Source of the DNA: Rotaria macrura
Taxonomy: Eukaryota; Rotifera; Eurotatoria; Philodinida; Philodinidae
Length of the DNA stretch: 64,000 nt
Direction of reading: 5' to 3'
Assembly: GCA_900239685.1 (NCBI GenBank)
Contig: OENT01000352.1
Span: 62,001 to 126,000, forward strand
Position numbers and translations under genes: made by a program. Below, piece by piece: positions 48,728-61,978 of the stretch (its first letter is position 1; every line of letters starts with the position of its first letter). A model generated the notes under the pieces. The model worked only from the letters and a program-made list of their open reading frames with translations, was not told the origin of the DNA and did not search any database.

Positions 48728-51700
48728 ATGGACAATGACTTACATGTACTTGGCGCATCATCGACGGATGAGATGTAAGAAAATGAGAAAAAAATGCAGT
48801 AGTTCCATTTTTTTGTTAAATAGTACTCTCCATCATTGTTTCAGTTCTAGTGAACACCACCATCATCAACTACAACAAGGGACAAATGTTGTTGTTGATA
48901 GTTATTTATCATCCTCATCTACTTCATTATCTGGAATCGATGATGAACATAAAGAACAATCAATAGGCACACCCTCTGCAAACATCAAAAAGAAACGTAC
49001 AAAATGGCATGTATATGATACAGTAGCGAAGTTTTTATTAAAAAATCGTTTTTATTTAACTGCACTTGAATTTTACACGGAATTACTAGAAAATGGATAT
49101 GACCTGCCGCGCTTACGTGAATATTTTTCTAATCCCGCTAATTTTGAAGGTTCATCGATAAATTCAATCAGTAAACAGTCAACATTTCTCCGTAATCTTA
49201 ATCACTATGCCGATGATTCTGTCTCATTGGGTGGTGGGGGAAATGGAGATTTTCTTCCACGTACATCAAGTAGTCAAACATTTGACTCGACATCGATTGA
49301 TAATATAACGCGTTATTCGGAAGATATAGATTGGCAAAATGGAAATGGTAGTGGTGGTGGTGGTGGTGCCCTAACAAGTGCTAGTGGCATAGGTGAATTA
49401 CGTTTTAATGATGAACGTGTTGCTGTTTTAGAATTTGAATTAAGAAAAGCAAGAGACACTATACAAGAACTAAGGCAAACATTAACCTATGATTCAGCCG
49501 ATGAACAACAACAGCACAAGAAAAAATCAGAAGACAGAAATGGAAAGTATTATGGTGAGTAGATATTAATAACTATCTGATTTTAATGATCACAACTACA
49601 TCACTATTCGATAAATACATGAGAACAATTGCTGAGTTTTGAAGACGTATGGCGTATTCACTGTGCTGATCTTTGCTTCGTACCAGAAATATTTGTTTTC
49701 TCCTACGAACAATACTTAGCTCACTGAGAATTTTTTCTTAAGACACAAAGTCTAGTGCGAAAAATCTGTTTCTAGATTTTTCTAAGGGGAAAAAAGCAGA
49801 CTTCTGTACTTCTTGGTACTTCTGTCTACCTCGGCAATCATTTAAACTATTTCACTATTTTTAGTTAAAATCAATGATGCTCTCATTACACCACATGTGA
49901 TTAGTTTTGATTAAATATCAGTGGAGATAAATAGATAAAATCAAATCGTATAGAAAACCAAAAGAGTTACAAGAATACACGAAAAAACGTGAGCTTTTTG
50001 ATTAATTAATGTAGCGCATTAAAGAGACACTATTACATTTTTCAATAGATCTCCACCAAAGACCAACAATAGGGTACTTCTCTAAAGGACTGTTGCTTAT
50101 TCTGCGTTATCCGTTGATGAGATCAAACTATCGATTGATGAAAACAAACGCTGAAAATGAGCCTGGTGATTGCTGATTTTTGGTTCCCTCTATACTAATA
50201 TTCTGCCTACCATATTTGAGGAACCTTACGCCTCCCTACTCAAAAACCGATGTCAGTTAAGATATGTCCAAATGACATGAACTTTATAAAAATTGTAGGA
50301 CCTCTAGTGAAGTAGCTATTACAAAATTTTCAGCCCATTATCATGATGTTTATGGGAGATATTGACCGCGCAAAGATCAAAAATAGCTCATTTGGCGACC
50401 CGAATTTCTCGGTCCAGGTCTATGTCATATATGTAACTCTTTTTGTTTGAAAGAGTGTGTCGGGATTCAGGGCATCGCATTTCTGTTCTAAATTATTATT
50501 TTCAAGCGAAAAGAAGAAATCACAATTACAATGACTAAAAAACTCTGAAAAATGGAGAAGGGGATTTCTAATAATGTTACCTTATATGATAATAAAAAGT
50601 TTAACTTAAAAAAATGGCTCTGTAGTGCCTTGCATCTTGGCATGTTCTCTGCAACAAAAAAATATATCAGCACAATCTCAGTCGGATTATAATGTGAAAC
50701 AGGATACACCTGTTTTGCTAATTCACTTAATTTACAGTTTAGAGCATCAACAAGAAAATAATCCTAATAAATTCCAACTAGACGTTATTTATAATTGATC
50801 TCTGATAGACCTCTGCAATCTGTCTATCACGATCTATAGGGAGACGAGGGGGTGCAAATATCTACCCTGTATACTTCAATACTCCTCTCAAATCATGTTT
50901 CACGGAATTAAATTCGTAACATTAATCTGGTCAGGGAAATTTGGGTTTTGCGTCCGATTTATCATGAGCTTAGAAAAAACGAAAAATATTTCCGGCTTTT
51001 AGCAAAAACAGTTTATTTTGCGACTAGGGGATGAAAAAAGTGTTAGAATACTTTTGGGAATAGGGGTCGCAGAGAAAAACGTTTTGTTGCTAATGAAAGA
51101 CCAGATCGTGGGCTATCTTCGCATGTATTTGTCTCAATTTCGAAGCTGCTGAAGAAAATTAACTGTTTCTTTTATAGCAGGAGGAGTTCGAACGGCACTA
51201 ACTGTCGTTACATGTGTTGTCATCTATTCATTTTTCAGGTTGTTTCTTGCGCTGTGCTGCCACTCTCTTGCTATTGTGCTCTTCGCGAACTTTGTTGAAA
51301 GTCATTATTTTATAGTTACTACAAGAAGATATCCACTTTTTGAGTCGTGGAAGTGTTTTTGTTGAGTCTTTGAATTTTGAAATTATATTCTAATCTCAGT
51401 GTGATAAATCTAAATCTTACATCGTTAAATTAGATTTCTTTGCACCTTCTGCACATTAAGAAAAAAATCTTAGAATAATAAACCCTACGAAAAGGGTTTA
51501 TGCCAGTCCTAAACCCTTTTCGTAGGGTTTATTATGCTAAGATTATTTTTTTAGTGCACAATAGAACCATCAAGAAGAATATTAATCAATTCTATCGATA
51601 TTGTTTATCTGGCATTGAGCTAACCGCATATAAAGGCATCTCAGGGGGCTTAAATTCTAGCACAAATAGGTGTCGAAAAAAATCTACTCATCATGATTTA

Positions 51701-54700
51701 TTTTTGGTAGAACACTTATTGACAGACTGTATTGCTAGAGGAAAAAATGACAAAGTATACATCTTCCCAAATTTAGTTTGGTTTCTATCGAAAATACTTG
51801 CGCTCTCTAAATTTTTGTGAATTTAGCTAAATTTTAGTTAAAGTTAAGCATAAAGCAGCATAGTCCTACAATCTAAATTTTCCAGTTTTAGCTTTTCAAG
51901 TATTTGGAAAACTATTTAATTTCACGTGACACTATTTACATAAAATATCAATGTCTCGGTTGGTAATAGTTAAATCTATTGAGTTTTCCAATGGTCGACT
52001 CTCGAGTTATTTAAAAAGTCGAAAATAGGATAAAAATCTCTCATAATTTATTGTTTGAATTTTTATTTTTCAGACAAATATAGTTTAAGGATCTTCACAG
52101 CAAGTTCTGGCACTCGTTGTACTTCTCGGTACTTCTTGATACTGCTCGGTACTTCTTTGTACTTCTTCGTACTTCTGTACTTCTGAAGTACAAAAGTCTG
52201 CTTTTTCCCCCTTGGATTTTTCTCAGTCAATGGAAATAATTGTAAGATATGAAATAATCGTTGATCACACAAAATAACTTTCATAGCATTATTGATCATT
52301 TACTAAAAATAATTTGTATAACTAATATTCAGATTATCTCGACGACTCTACTTAATATTCTTATCATGAATGAATTTTGATTATAAAGAAGAACAAAATC
52401 ATTTAAAACTTTTAATTCACCAAAAAATAATGATTTCTCTACATATAGACTAAATGAAATAATTGATAATGAACAATTAATTGTTTTACAAATGATTGTC
52501 TCATCGCATTAAACATTTTTCAATAGAAGAGTAATAAGATGTAAATTTTTCAAGTAAATATTTGCACTAATTGGGATTCTTTGTCATTTCTTTTGAAATT
52601 TGTCAAACTCACGTCTATATTCTTAGATGTTAGTTAATGAAAATCCACATTGGCGTGTTTCATTTCCTGTACTTCTCATTTCAGAACTCACTAGTCGACA
52701 TCTGAGTTGAAGAAGCAAAAATTATACTTTTTACGTAAACAGGTACTCGAAATGAAGGACAAATTGGTATCGAACGTATTCCTTCGACTTTACAACAAAA
52801 ACAGGCAGCTATTTCAAAAATTTTTAATAAATAGCATTGCTTCCGATAGGTCACAATGAAAATTTTGAGTCGTGTGTCAATAAGTATTTAATTAAACGAG
52901 AGGTATCTAGAACAGTGAACTACTTTGCTGTTAATATTATATAAACAATAGAAAACTCTTTAGTTGATCAAATCTTAACTAAGAAAACTAATCGATAAAT
53001 TGTTGAGCTATAGATGCAGTTGTATGTTAATAATTGCTAAAGATTTAGTCTATAGTTTGAAAACTTTAATAAAGTACTATAATCATCGTTTTACATACAG
53101 AAAAACCGGATAGTAATCATTAAGCGAATATGAACAAGACGAACACAAGCGGGAGAATCTAGGCAAAAAAGAGAAGGAAAAAATTGGTTGCCTCAGCTAT
53201 CGTCGAAATCGACCATATCGAAACGAAAGATTTTTCGAGCGAATGCTGAATCCATGCTATACTATATATGTTATTAGATACATCCGATGACTCCGCTGAT
53301 GTTCATTGAGTTTTATTAAACAAGTCAAGTGTGTGAGACATGTTTCTCGTTTCTCGTAGTTTTCATCACAACACAGCGAAAGTAGCAAACGTTTCATCTG
53401 TAATGATGAAACTGATACTGGTTATCAACCGATATCATTTGTTAAAAAATCGAGACTCATATACAAGCGAATTCGACATGATAGCTCTAGTAATACTTTG
53501 CTGAAAACATATTTTTGTTTTAATTTAAATCAACGAAACTGAAATTTTGAATCGGTTTTTCTTCTGTGCAGTTCACGGACTCTCATCGAATTCAATACAA
53601 TCAATCATTCCATCAGGCCTAACCGTTCGTCCCTTTGAACGTCGTACATTAAACTTTCTTGTCAATGAATATCTTCTAACGAATAATTATAAATTAACAA
53701 GTGTAACCTTTGGAGAAGAAAATGACACTTCTGATTTAGAAGATTGGGATAGTGTTGGTCTGAATTGTCCCCGGCCCCCCGATTTAGCTCATCTATATCG
53801 TTGGTATTGTCATCAATTATGTATTGAAGATGAAAAACCTCAACAAGAGGATTTCACGATGCTAGTTAATTTTGATGAAAATCTACAATATGAGTACAAA
53901 AATTTAAACATATCAATACAACAAATGGTATGATCATTTAATTTAATATATGATGAGTCATTTCTCTTTCGTTACTTTATTTGTTAGCAAAATGATTTAG
54001 CTGAATACAAAAGAAGAATAAATTATACAGAAGAAGAAAAATCACGCCTTGACGAAGAAATTCATTTGTTACAACACGAAAAGAAAAATCTTTTAATACA
54101 ACTACAGCTTTTACAGAATCGTTTAACATCTGATGAAACATCGAATGTTGTTAAAATGGAAGATGCGATACAATTGAATTCATCGAGACATTTACCACAA
54201 GTCTACCGACGTGCATTTGAACGGCATCTGTTATTATATCATATGAATGATGATAAACAAGACGACGAAATCGAAGTGAATCATGACTTTGAGCAAAAAA
54301 CATTCGAAGATATTATTCATGAATTAAACATACTGTCACTTGATCAGAAAGATCTATTAGATTTAATTGTACGAACTATTACTAAGGTTCATTTAAATTT
54401 AAACGGGTCGAAGAAACTAGTGAGTATAAATGAATTAGAAAATACTCTGTTTTGATTGTAAGAAGAGAAAAAAAGAAAGAAAAACGATATAAATCCTTTA
54501 AATATCCCGTGTCCAAACGACGTATTCTCACCACAAAATATGATACCAATTCTACAATCATGAATACGTTGATGTAGAGATACATGTTTTAAATTGAAAA
54601 TTAAAGTGACATTTCGATGTTGCCCGAGTTATTAAAACTCGAAACACATGCTTTGAACATATCAATTCATTCGTCTGACAATAGGCATTCAATAAAAGTT

Positions 54701-57700
54701 ATATTTAGATTCATGATAAAATTTGATTTTCCATATAATACTACCTAATCTCGAAAGTTTGAAACAGGAGTGAGTATTGACTGAAATTAATTTTTGGTAC
54801 TGTGTTCTCTCTGGTATTGCTTCTACCTTTGAACTTGAATTTTAACAATTGATTTAATATACACCATAAGAATGTATCATGGAATAGAATGATATATTGT
54901 CTAATCTGGCAGAAAAACTATAAGATTCTTGGTGAAATGGATCGTCATCAACATAGATCTAGTGATACAAAAAATCTGAAAAAAATAAGAAAGATCTGTA
55001 ACTCTAAATTTCTTTTATTTCTCTTATATATGCAGCACTCCGAGGGAATTACCATGAAATTAGAATTGCTTATCTATAGTTTGCCTTTTAACAGTAGAGT
55101 TCTTGAATTTCGTAATATATTTATTGTTCGTAGCATTGAAAACCTATATGCTATGTAGATGCGCTTTAATCAATAGTGTACACAGATACATGTAATCAAC
55201 ATAATCATATATCTTACCTATTGTAGAATGTCGTGATGCAATGTTAAAGAAATTACTAAATGGAAGTCCGACTATGTGAACAGATATAATTGACCACGAT
55301 TGTAATTTTAAAAAGTTCTGTAACAGTTTTTTTCTAAGAATCATGACCAGATTTGAATGCAACAGTTCAATATCATCTATTCGCTATGATTGAAACAATG
55401 AAAATATTAACGTAGTTTAGAAGTTATCCTTGTGTCGATTTTATTCATATCAACAGTCGATTCTATGCTGAATTTCCCAATCACAAGAATTAAATTAAAA
55501 CCAAAGCACTATCAATCAGAAGTAAGAACCTAAGAAAAAGTAAATGACTCTCGCATGTTCAACACTATAAAGATAGACAGATGAGTCGATTGAGAATGAA
55601 TCAAACACTTCTTTCTTTCGCATTGCGAATAAAGTCAGTTCTTAAAACGAAATCTAATATAATGCTGAGCTTCAGCACTCGATAGACTCAGTCATCCAAA
55701 TTCATAAATTACGAAAATGATCTGAAATATTAAATGAAGTCAACATACTATACTATAGATGATCTTAGGCAAAGGTATATTATTGATTTGTCGAAAACCA
55801 TGATATATCTAGTAACATGCAATTCATTTTTGCTTATCACAACTTCTGAAAACGAGTTGCATAACTAAGTCAATTAGTCTCAGCAGTTTTATGAACAGTG
55901 TCATAGACATAGATGTCTCAATTTTAGTTCGCTACTATTTCATGTGTCAATTTTTTTGCAGTCTGTTATTCTCGAAGAAATCTGTGTTACGTTTGACAAT
56001 TGCAAAAGCAAGAGCTGACACTAAGGATAGATTTTTGTTGTAAAACAAACATTTTTTTTATTAATGGAAAATAGAATAATCATACACATTTTTTTCTAGG
56101 ATCTTGTTCCATTGATAATTTACACATCAGTATTGCATCCAAGAACTGATGATCGTGATCGTTTACTGAAAACATTATTTAACCTATATAAGAGTCCTTC
56201 CTATAATCAAAGACAAGTTTTATTACATGCTTTTCTCTGTTTTGCAAAACAAAGTGGTCCATTACGTGTACATGCTGAACTATTACCACAGTGTTGGGAA
56301 AATATCAATAACAAAATTGATGAAAGACGCTGTCTTGTCGCTGAAGCATGTGGAATATTAACTCCGCATTTACCTGTAAATATATTAATTAACCAAAATA
56401 AGAAATAAAAATAAAAATTATTCAAAAAAATATGGTTCTCGATTTTTTTTCTATTATAGAAAGATATTCGCGTTAGTTTAATATTTTCAATGTTACAACA
56501 AATGCTTGCTGAAGACAAATGCGATCAAGTACGATGTGTATGTAGTAAAAGTTTGGCAATGGTAATCAATGAAATCGACGATGAAACGCGTTTGTCTCAA
56601 GTAAGATTACTTGAAATTTCACATGAATAATCAACTAGTTCCACTTCGTTCGTTCAAGTGTATTGAACTGCTTGATCGATGTCTATTGGATACGCCTGAT
56701 GTTGCACAATCGGCAAAAAAATACCTACTACCAGCTATTGCCATGTGGTGTTTTGAATTGAATAAAATATGCTCCGTGTTAATAGAACATTATCTAATTA
56801 AAATTGAATCTCTTGTTCAAGTTAGTTCTATTTTAATAGATACGAATAATTCCAAAAGACAATGTGGAATTGATTTCTCTTTAGAATTGTCAAAGTCTAT
56901 CATCAATCGATAATCAACGTTTTATTCAGACTATTCATATTTTAACAGATTTAATTGTATTCCTTTTCGCGTCAGCCTTGAAAACGATGACTACTAGTGA
57001 TGATTTTTCACAATCTATATCATCGACAAGATCATTACCCGATGCAACATCATCAGAATTTTACCAATTAAATTCAATTTTATCTCCCACGAGTGAAAAA
57101 TTACTTCATCATTATGATCAATGTGCAATCAGAGGAGAATTTCCATTAACTGATCATATTCAAAATTATTTAGATTCTTTGTAAGATAATACCAAAAATA
57201 TCTCAAGAAAAGACTGTTCAAAGTTGTTTTCTTATGTTTTTGTATGATCAGTTTAAAACGTTCCTTTGACGCCATGGCAATAATTGATATAATGAATGGA
57301 AAATCAATGCATGCATGTAGCGAATTTATTAAAACTATAAGTCGATACTTCGGAAGAAATTTCTGGAAATTAAAAGTGAGTAAAATGTTTTATATTATAT
57401 CGTGATGAAACAGGTATGAATATTACTCATCTCTTGCGAATACGTTATATTTTTAGGGAATCTTTGATTGACAGATTGATTAGTTCGATAGTGTTCGCTG
57501 AACTATGACTACATAGTTGTAGCAATAGATAGGTAATTAGTCTTCTGTATACAAGTCATGTTCATCAATATTAACCTTAAAGAAAACATTGGAAATCGAA
57601 GAATAATTTCGAAGTTCATTAATACACTTATCAAAAGAGCTGTGTGGCTTGTCTAAACGTAACACTATTACGTTTTTGATACACTTTTCCTCGACTATCT

Positions 57701-60700
57701 CGAAAGCAGTAAGATCTGAATAGTTCATTAAAACGCTATTCCATGCAGCTTATCTGACTCTGTTTATACTATAAAAATGAAGATTTTCTATTGAACTCTC
57801 AAAGTTCTAGAAAGATTATTTTATCGCTTAACACTGTTACTTAAAAGGACTTTAACTTTGGAGTGGTCTCATTGATATCTTAATTTCCTGCGAGTCTTAC
57901 TGTTCAAATGAAATACTCTTGGTACAAATTTTGTAGAGCATCAAACGGACTTTCTAATGGTAAATAACGTTTTTCTCTAATTACATTTTACACCAACAAA
58001 AATATCAAAAAACAAACGTAACACTATTACGTTTCTCATAACGCAGTAACACACTTTTTTTTGATCAATTTTGAGTCACTCAACGTCCTCGGATCTATTT
58101 GATTTTTACAGCAATGAGTATTTTCTATACAAATAGCCTCCGTTCAAACCATCAAGTTACTACGGCTAGGGGAGCGGGTACTTTACCTTTACTTTACTGG
58201 TAAATAGTAAATACTTTATTTACCTAACTAAAAAGTAGAGTAAACGCGCCACCCCTAGCTACGACGAAGCGGGAGCCTGTTATCACTATGGGAAGTTGAA
58301 AACTCTACGAAAATCCATAATTTATCATCGGAAGTGAAAGTTAAAAAGAAATAGGTTATTTAATAGACAATATAATTCTGTGTGGAATGGTGTGATAATC
58401 AAATGTTTTCCGAAAACATTTCTCCCTTGAAAAATTCAAAATACGATTTTTCAAAAGTTTAAAACACAGCTGTAGTTTCCAAAACGAGATTTTTCTCCAG
58501 AAAATATTTAAAATCGTAAACAACGCAAAAATCTACATGGAATGGCGTGTCGAAATCAATCCATTTCGAAAAAAACTGTTTCAAAAACTTGATCAGTAAA
58601 GTAGCGCATTACGTGGACAAGCCGTCTGATAGAAAACTTGAAAACCAGATTTTTGACAAATCATCCAGCTAAGTCTCTACGAAGTAGTTTTACCGTCAAT
58701 TGTTAGACAAAAAGTGTTCTCGCTAGATCTGTGTCAAGTTTTCATACCTAACTTGTTCTACACAAAAGTCATCAAAGTAATATTTTTAAATTTCTGATAT
58801 CAATCTCATGGTCCTAAAATACGTTGAACGACTGTAAGATAAAAATAATTCTTCTTATTGATAGAAAGAACATGTGAACAAATTCTTTCACCAGCATGTG
58901 TAAATTACATTTGTCTTAACATCTTTCAGAATGTTTCAGAGTCATTAGGAAGACGAGATAAGTATCAGAGTAACACTTATGATTCTTGAATACAATAAGT
59001 ATACTGGTATAGTAAAAATTCACCTAGCACATTTGCTCCATAGAACTGTGTTCTAAAATTCTGCCGACGGTCTAATTTGATACCACACTCAAATGTAACT
59101 TACTACGATGATACTCCATATTTTCTGTCGAATAATGAAAAACAAAGATCGGTATCTATCTATCATCGAACGTTATGCAGAAAGCATTGATCAGTCTTAT
59201 GTTTTGATACTGGCAATAGGTGCAAATGAAAGCATAGGCTGCAACTGTCTTAGTACGCATTGAATCAATAAAGCAGATTGAATAATCATCGACGAAGTTA
59301 TTTAAAAAATACTTTTCAGTTTATATATATACATATAAATCAATAGATCAAACCATTGTACGTTGCAATCAATTCGTCGACATCACAAGATGAAATTCGA
59401 CGTAAATATATTGACATCTGAGAATGCTTTGTTTTTTATGTACTATTCTTTGTAGCAACTCCTTTTGTTCTATATGCAACCGGTGTATTATGTTCTTGGA
59501 CAACAGAACAGGAACGAGCCGAGCTAACTCAATATATATACGACGCACTTCTTCTTGTTGCAAATCAAAAGTTATTGATAAATACTTTACAAGCAATGTA
59601 CACAGAAATAGGGTAAATGATTGTAATCCTATGCCAAACTATGTCTTCGATTTGTCTAACTATCAAAATGAAACTTTCAGGTCTGATACAAATTTTCAGG
59701 ATATTTTACTGAGTATTCTTCGAGACTCTCTGACGAATACAAATCCACAAGTTCGTTTATACACTCTACAATTATTTTATGTAAGAGGTTTATCTTATAT
59801 TCATTAAAAAGAAACAGTTCAATATATACTTATTCAGGTTACATTGGCACTTGTTGATCATTCCACAATATCCCATAAAATCTTACCAGCATTGATTACA
59901 CTTGCATCAGATGATGATATGTAATTATCTGTTTTTCTTCATTCAAACATTTCCCAATCTTGATTGTTACGTTGATCTTTTACAGAACTGTTCGAACAGC
60001 AACTATATCAGTATTCGGATCAATCATCAGTCATTGCTCAGAGCCTGAAGTAAGATATAAAATGAAATGTTTAATTTTTTATAAACTATTGATAAAAATC
60101 GATCGATTGCAAATAATGATGACATATCATTTTTCAGCTGTTCAAAGCATTCAACAATTCATTTTTTTACTAGCTGACCAATCACAGACTCCAATAGATG
60201 AGGAAATTATGTTAATTCATTGTTTGGATTACAGAAAAACTTGGGTGTTTCAAAACTGAGAAATCAGTCTATATGTCAGGCATCCAGCAAATGTAGCTTT
60301 AAAGTTCGCTGAGTTATATGATCTACCATTCAGATAAAGAGCAAAATTTAAACATTTTAGAACATTACAAAATGACTTAAAAGATACATTTGTGTGTAGT
60401 CTTTCTGATTTCGGATCGTTTATATCATAGAATAAAAGCCTATTGTATGTAGAAACCATTATAATCTGTTCCAATCAGTTACTTCTAATTCTTTTTTTCT
60501 AATTATGTGAATATCAAGAAATTTAGCCCTAAATTCACATCTTCAATTACACTACTTGAGAATAGTACTTCAGCCATTTTCAACGATATTTATGATGCAT
60601 ATTTCGATCATTCTTAGAATCTGACTCTACAGTATATTGTTAGAAAACATACTAACTGCTTGTACTTTCTTTTACATAGTTCTAAATATGAGGTCATTCT

Positions 60701-61977
60701 ATACACTCAGCATTAGCTTCTATTCGAATATATGAATATGGGTAGAAATGTGGATTCTCGTCTTGTTACGATTTTCGGCAGACAAAAACGTAAAGGTTAC
60801 AATCGTTCGTTCGATTCGATTATATTTTCACGCCACGTATATCTAAGACGCCGAATAAAATAAATAGGTAAGCATTGAACTTGAACGTAGAGCATTACTG
60901 CATATGAGATGAGGCTATGTGCAGTTCATAATACGTGTACACATGAGCCAGTGTCATAATTATGAGTGAAAAAATGTCGATTTTTGATATATTAGTTTGA
61001 AACGAGCTTTCACATATTCCTAAGTGATCTATTGCAAACAACTTAAATGATTTGAGAGAAAGGAAAATGTCAATGTCAAGCTAGTGATGAAGAAACTTTT
61101 TCAAACCCAAAATTCACATCGTCTAACTAAATAAATAACGAGTCGTATTGACAGAAGCACTTTTGCGAACTGAAAATTCACAGCATACCTGAGATGTAGA
61201 AATCCCTTGATTCAGTTTATATAGTTACATTTTCGTTTCATCACAACGAGAAAACAAAGGGTTTCATTCACATTATAGTACAATTTAAATATTTTCTTGT
61301 TAAATTAGATTCTTGAACGGGTTTATGCTCAATTTCAAATATTCGATAGGTAAAAAGACAACTTTTTCTTATCTATTCTTTAACTGTATTCGATTGGTTG
61401 AATATGAATAGTGACATCACATTTCGTGATGAACATCGTGTTCAAAGTGAATTTATAAAAACGTTTACTCAGATAGCACCACATGCTGAGAGCAAATTTC
61501 GTGAAGATTTCGTTCTGCCGTTTCTAGCACTGATTGCTTCACAAAATTCTCAACAACAATCGGACCGTGGTCAAGCAAAACGTCTTGAAATAGCCACATA
61601 TTTATTTGAAGCATACAGTGCATTGTCCTGTTGCTTTCATTCTGGTCAAGCAATATTAAACAGTTTTTTACCGGGTCTCTATTGTTTACGTGTAGATTTT
61701 GCACAGTTGCGGCCTGATAGTGTTGCTGTATTAGATTCAATTATAAAAGATCTTGAGCATAAACTTGAACAATACAGGCAGGACAGGTCTGCATTTATAT
61801 ATTTTTATGATCTTATTGAAAAATAGACAAGAAACTTAAATTATGCATTTTAGTTCATTATTAATCGGCGGTACAAATCTCAGTCAAGAAAATATTCGCG
61901 GACGAATGCTCAAAGGTTTAACGAATTTTCGGGATTCAACAGAAAAACTAACATACAGATTTATGAAAAAAAAATAA
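48728..61977 (+). CDS. RELCH: RELCH: LisH, coiled-coil and HEAT-repeat protein (KIAA1468)
   Basis: RELCH binds RAB11 on recycling endosomes and OSBP, promoting tethering and cholesterol transfer to the trans-Golgi network. Exons: 48728-48774, 48845-49554, 53572-53927, 53988-54419, 56100-56375, 56460-56600, 56659-56820, 56885-57180, 57252-57375, 59347-59401, 59456-59612, 59681-59780, 59838-59920, 59986-60049, 61309-61349, 61412-61786 and 61854-61977. They give 1180 residues against about 1216 in human. The LisH region has LTALEFYTELLENGYDLPRL and REYFSNPANFE. VAVLEFELRKARDTIQELR begins the coiled coil. RTLNFLVNEYLLTNNYKLTS, PQCWENINNK, LYATGVL, ILPALITLASD and LFEAYSALSCCF match family blocks across the HEAT region. 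The weakest points are the last donor (AG before GTCTGC) and short exons 10 and 15. Introns of 1.2-4.0 kb follow exons 2, 4, 9 and 14. AATAAA overlaps the stop. Confidence 0.92.
51450..51559. repeat. Near-perfect palindrome (foldback MITE)
   Basis: Arms 51474-51500 and 51510-51536 are perfect or near-perfect inverse copies (AATAATAAACCCTACGAAAA then GGGTTTA), with a 9-nt loop TGCCAGTCC. Weaker pairing extends out to TGCAC at both ends. Transcribed RNA would form a stem of about 50 bp. It is probably a young foldback element, nested in the 2.4-kb element. Confidence 0.85.
52119..52187. repeat. Short tandem array of GTACTTCTYG-like units
   Basis: About seven units of 9-12 bp (GTACTTCTCG, GTACTTCTTGATACTGCTCG, GTACTTCTTT, GTACTTCTTC, GTACTTCT) lie head to tail just inside the right end of the 2.4-kb element. 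The left end has two to three units. Confidence 0.75.
57655..58034. repeat. Pair of identical 21-bp hairpin words in RELCH intron 9
   Basis: AAACGTAACACTATTACGTTT occurs at 57655-57675 and again at 58014-58034 in the same orientation. Each copy is a palindrome with 8-bp arms and a 5-bp centre. The sequence between them shows no other clear repeat structure. Confidence 0.7.
58166..58258. mobile_element. Small inverted-repeat element (93 bp), hAT-like ends
   Basis: The left end CTAGGGGAGCGGGTACTTTA pairs with the reverse complement of the right end, CTAGGGGTGGCGCGTTTACT, and both continue into TTTAC/GTAAA words. An 8-bp duplication could not be settled. It lies in RELCH intron 9. Confidence 0.55.
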
Positions 61978-61978
61978 A
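61973..61978 (+). terminator. Polyadenylation signal overlapping the RELCH stop
   Basis: AATAAA overlaps the TAA stop (61975-61977). A second AATAAA at 62204-62209 is a better-spaced alternative. Confidence 0.4.

Larger units (their letters stand above)
49783..52214. mobile_element. hAT-like element, 2.4 kb, in RELCH intron 2
   Basis: The left end TAAGGGGAAAAAAGCAGACT and the reverse complement of the right end, CAAGGGGGAAAAAGCAGACT, match at 18 of 20 positions. A perfect 8-bp duplication GATTTTTC flanks it (49775-49782 and 52215-52222). Both ends carry TGTACTTC repeats, expanded into a tandem array at the right. I see no transposase. A palindrome is nested at 51450-51559. Confidence 0.78.

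Noticed and set aside
52742..52834. Coding-like fragment (RNEGQIGIERIPS then KQAAISKIFNK)
   Set aside because: It lies in RELCH intron 2, has a stop, no partner exons and no family match; possibly a gene relic, but too short to call.
60139..60175. Possible RELCH exon after a TTTTTCAG acceptor (reads LFKAFNNSFF)
   Set aside because: It hits a stop after 11 codons, and exon 14 joins in phase to 61309 with a family-like sequence (EPE then ILERVYAQ).
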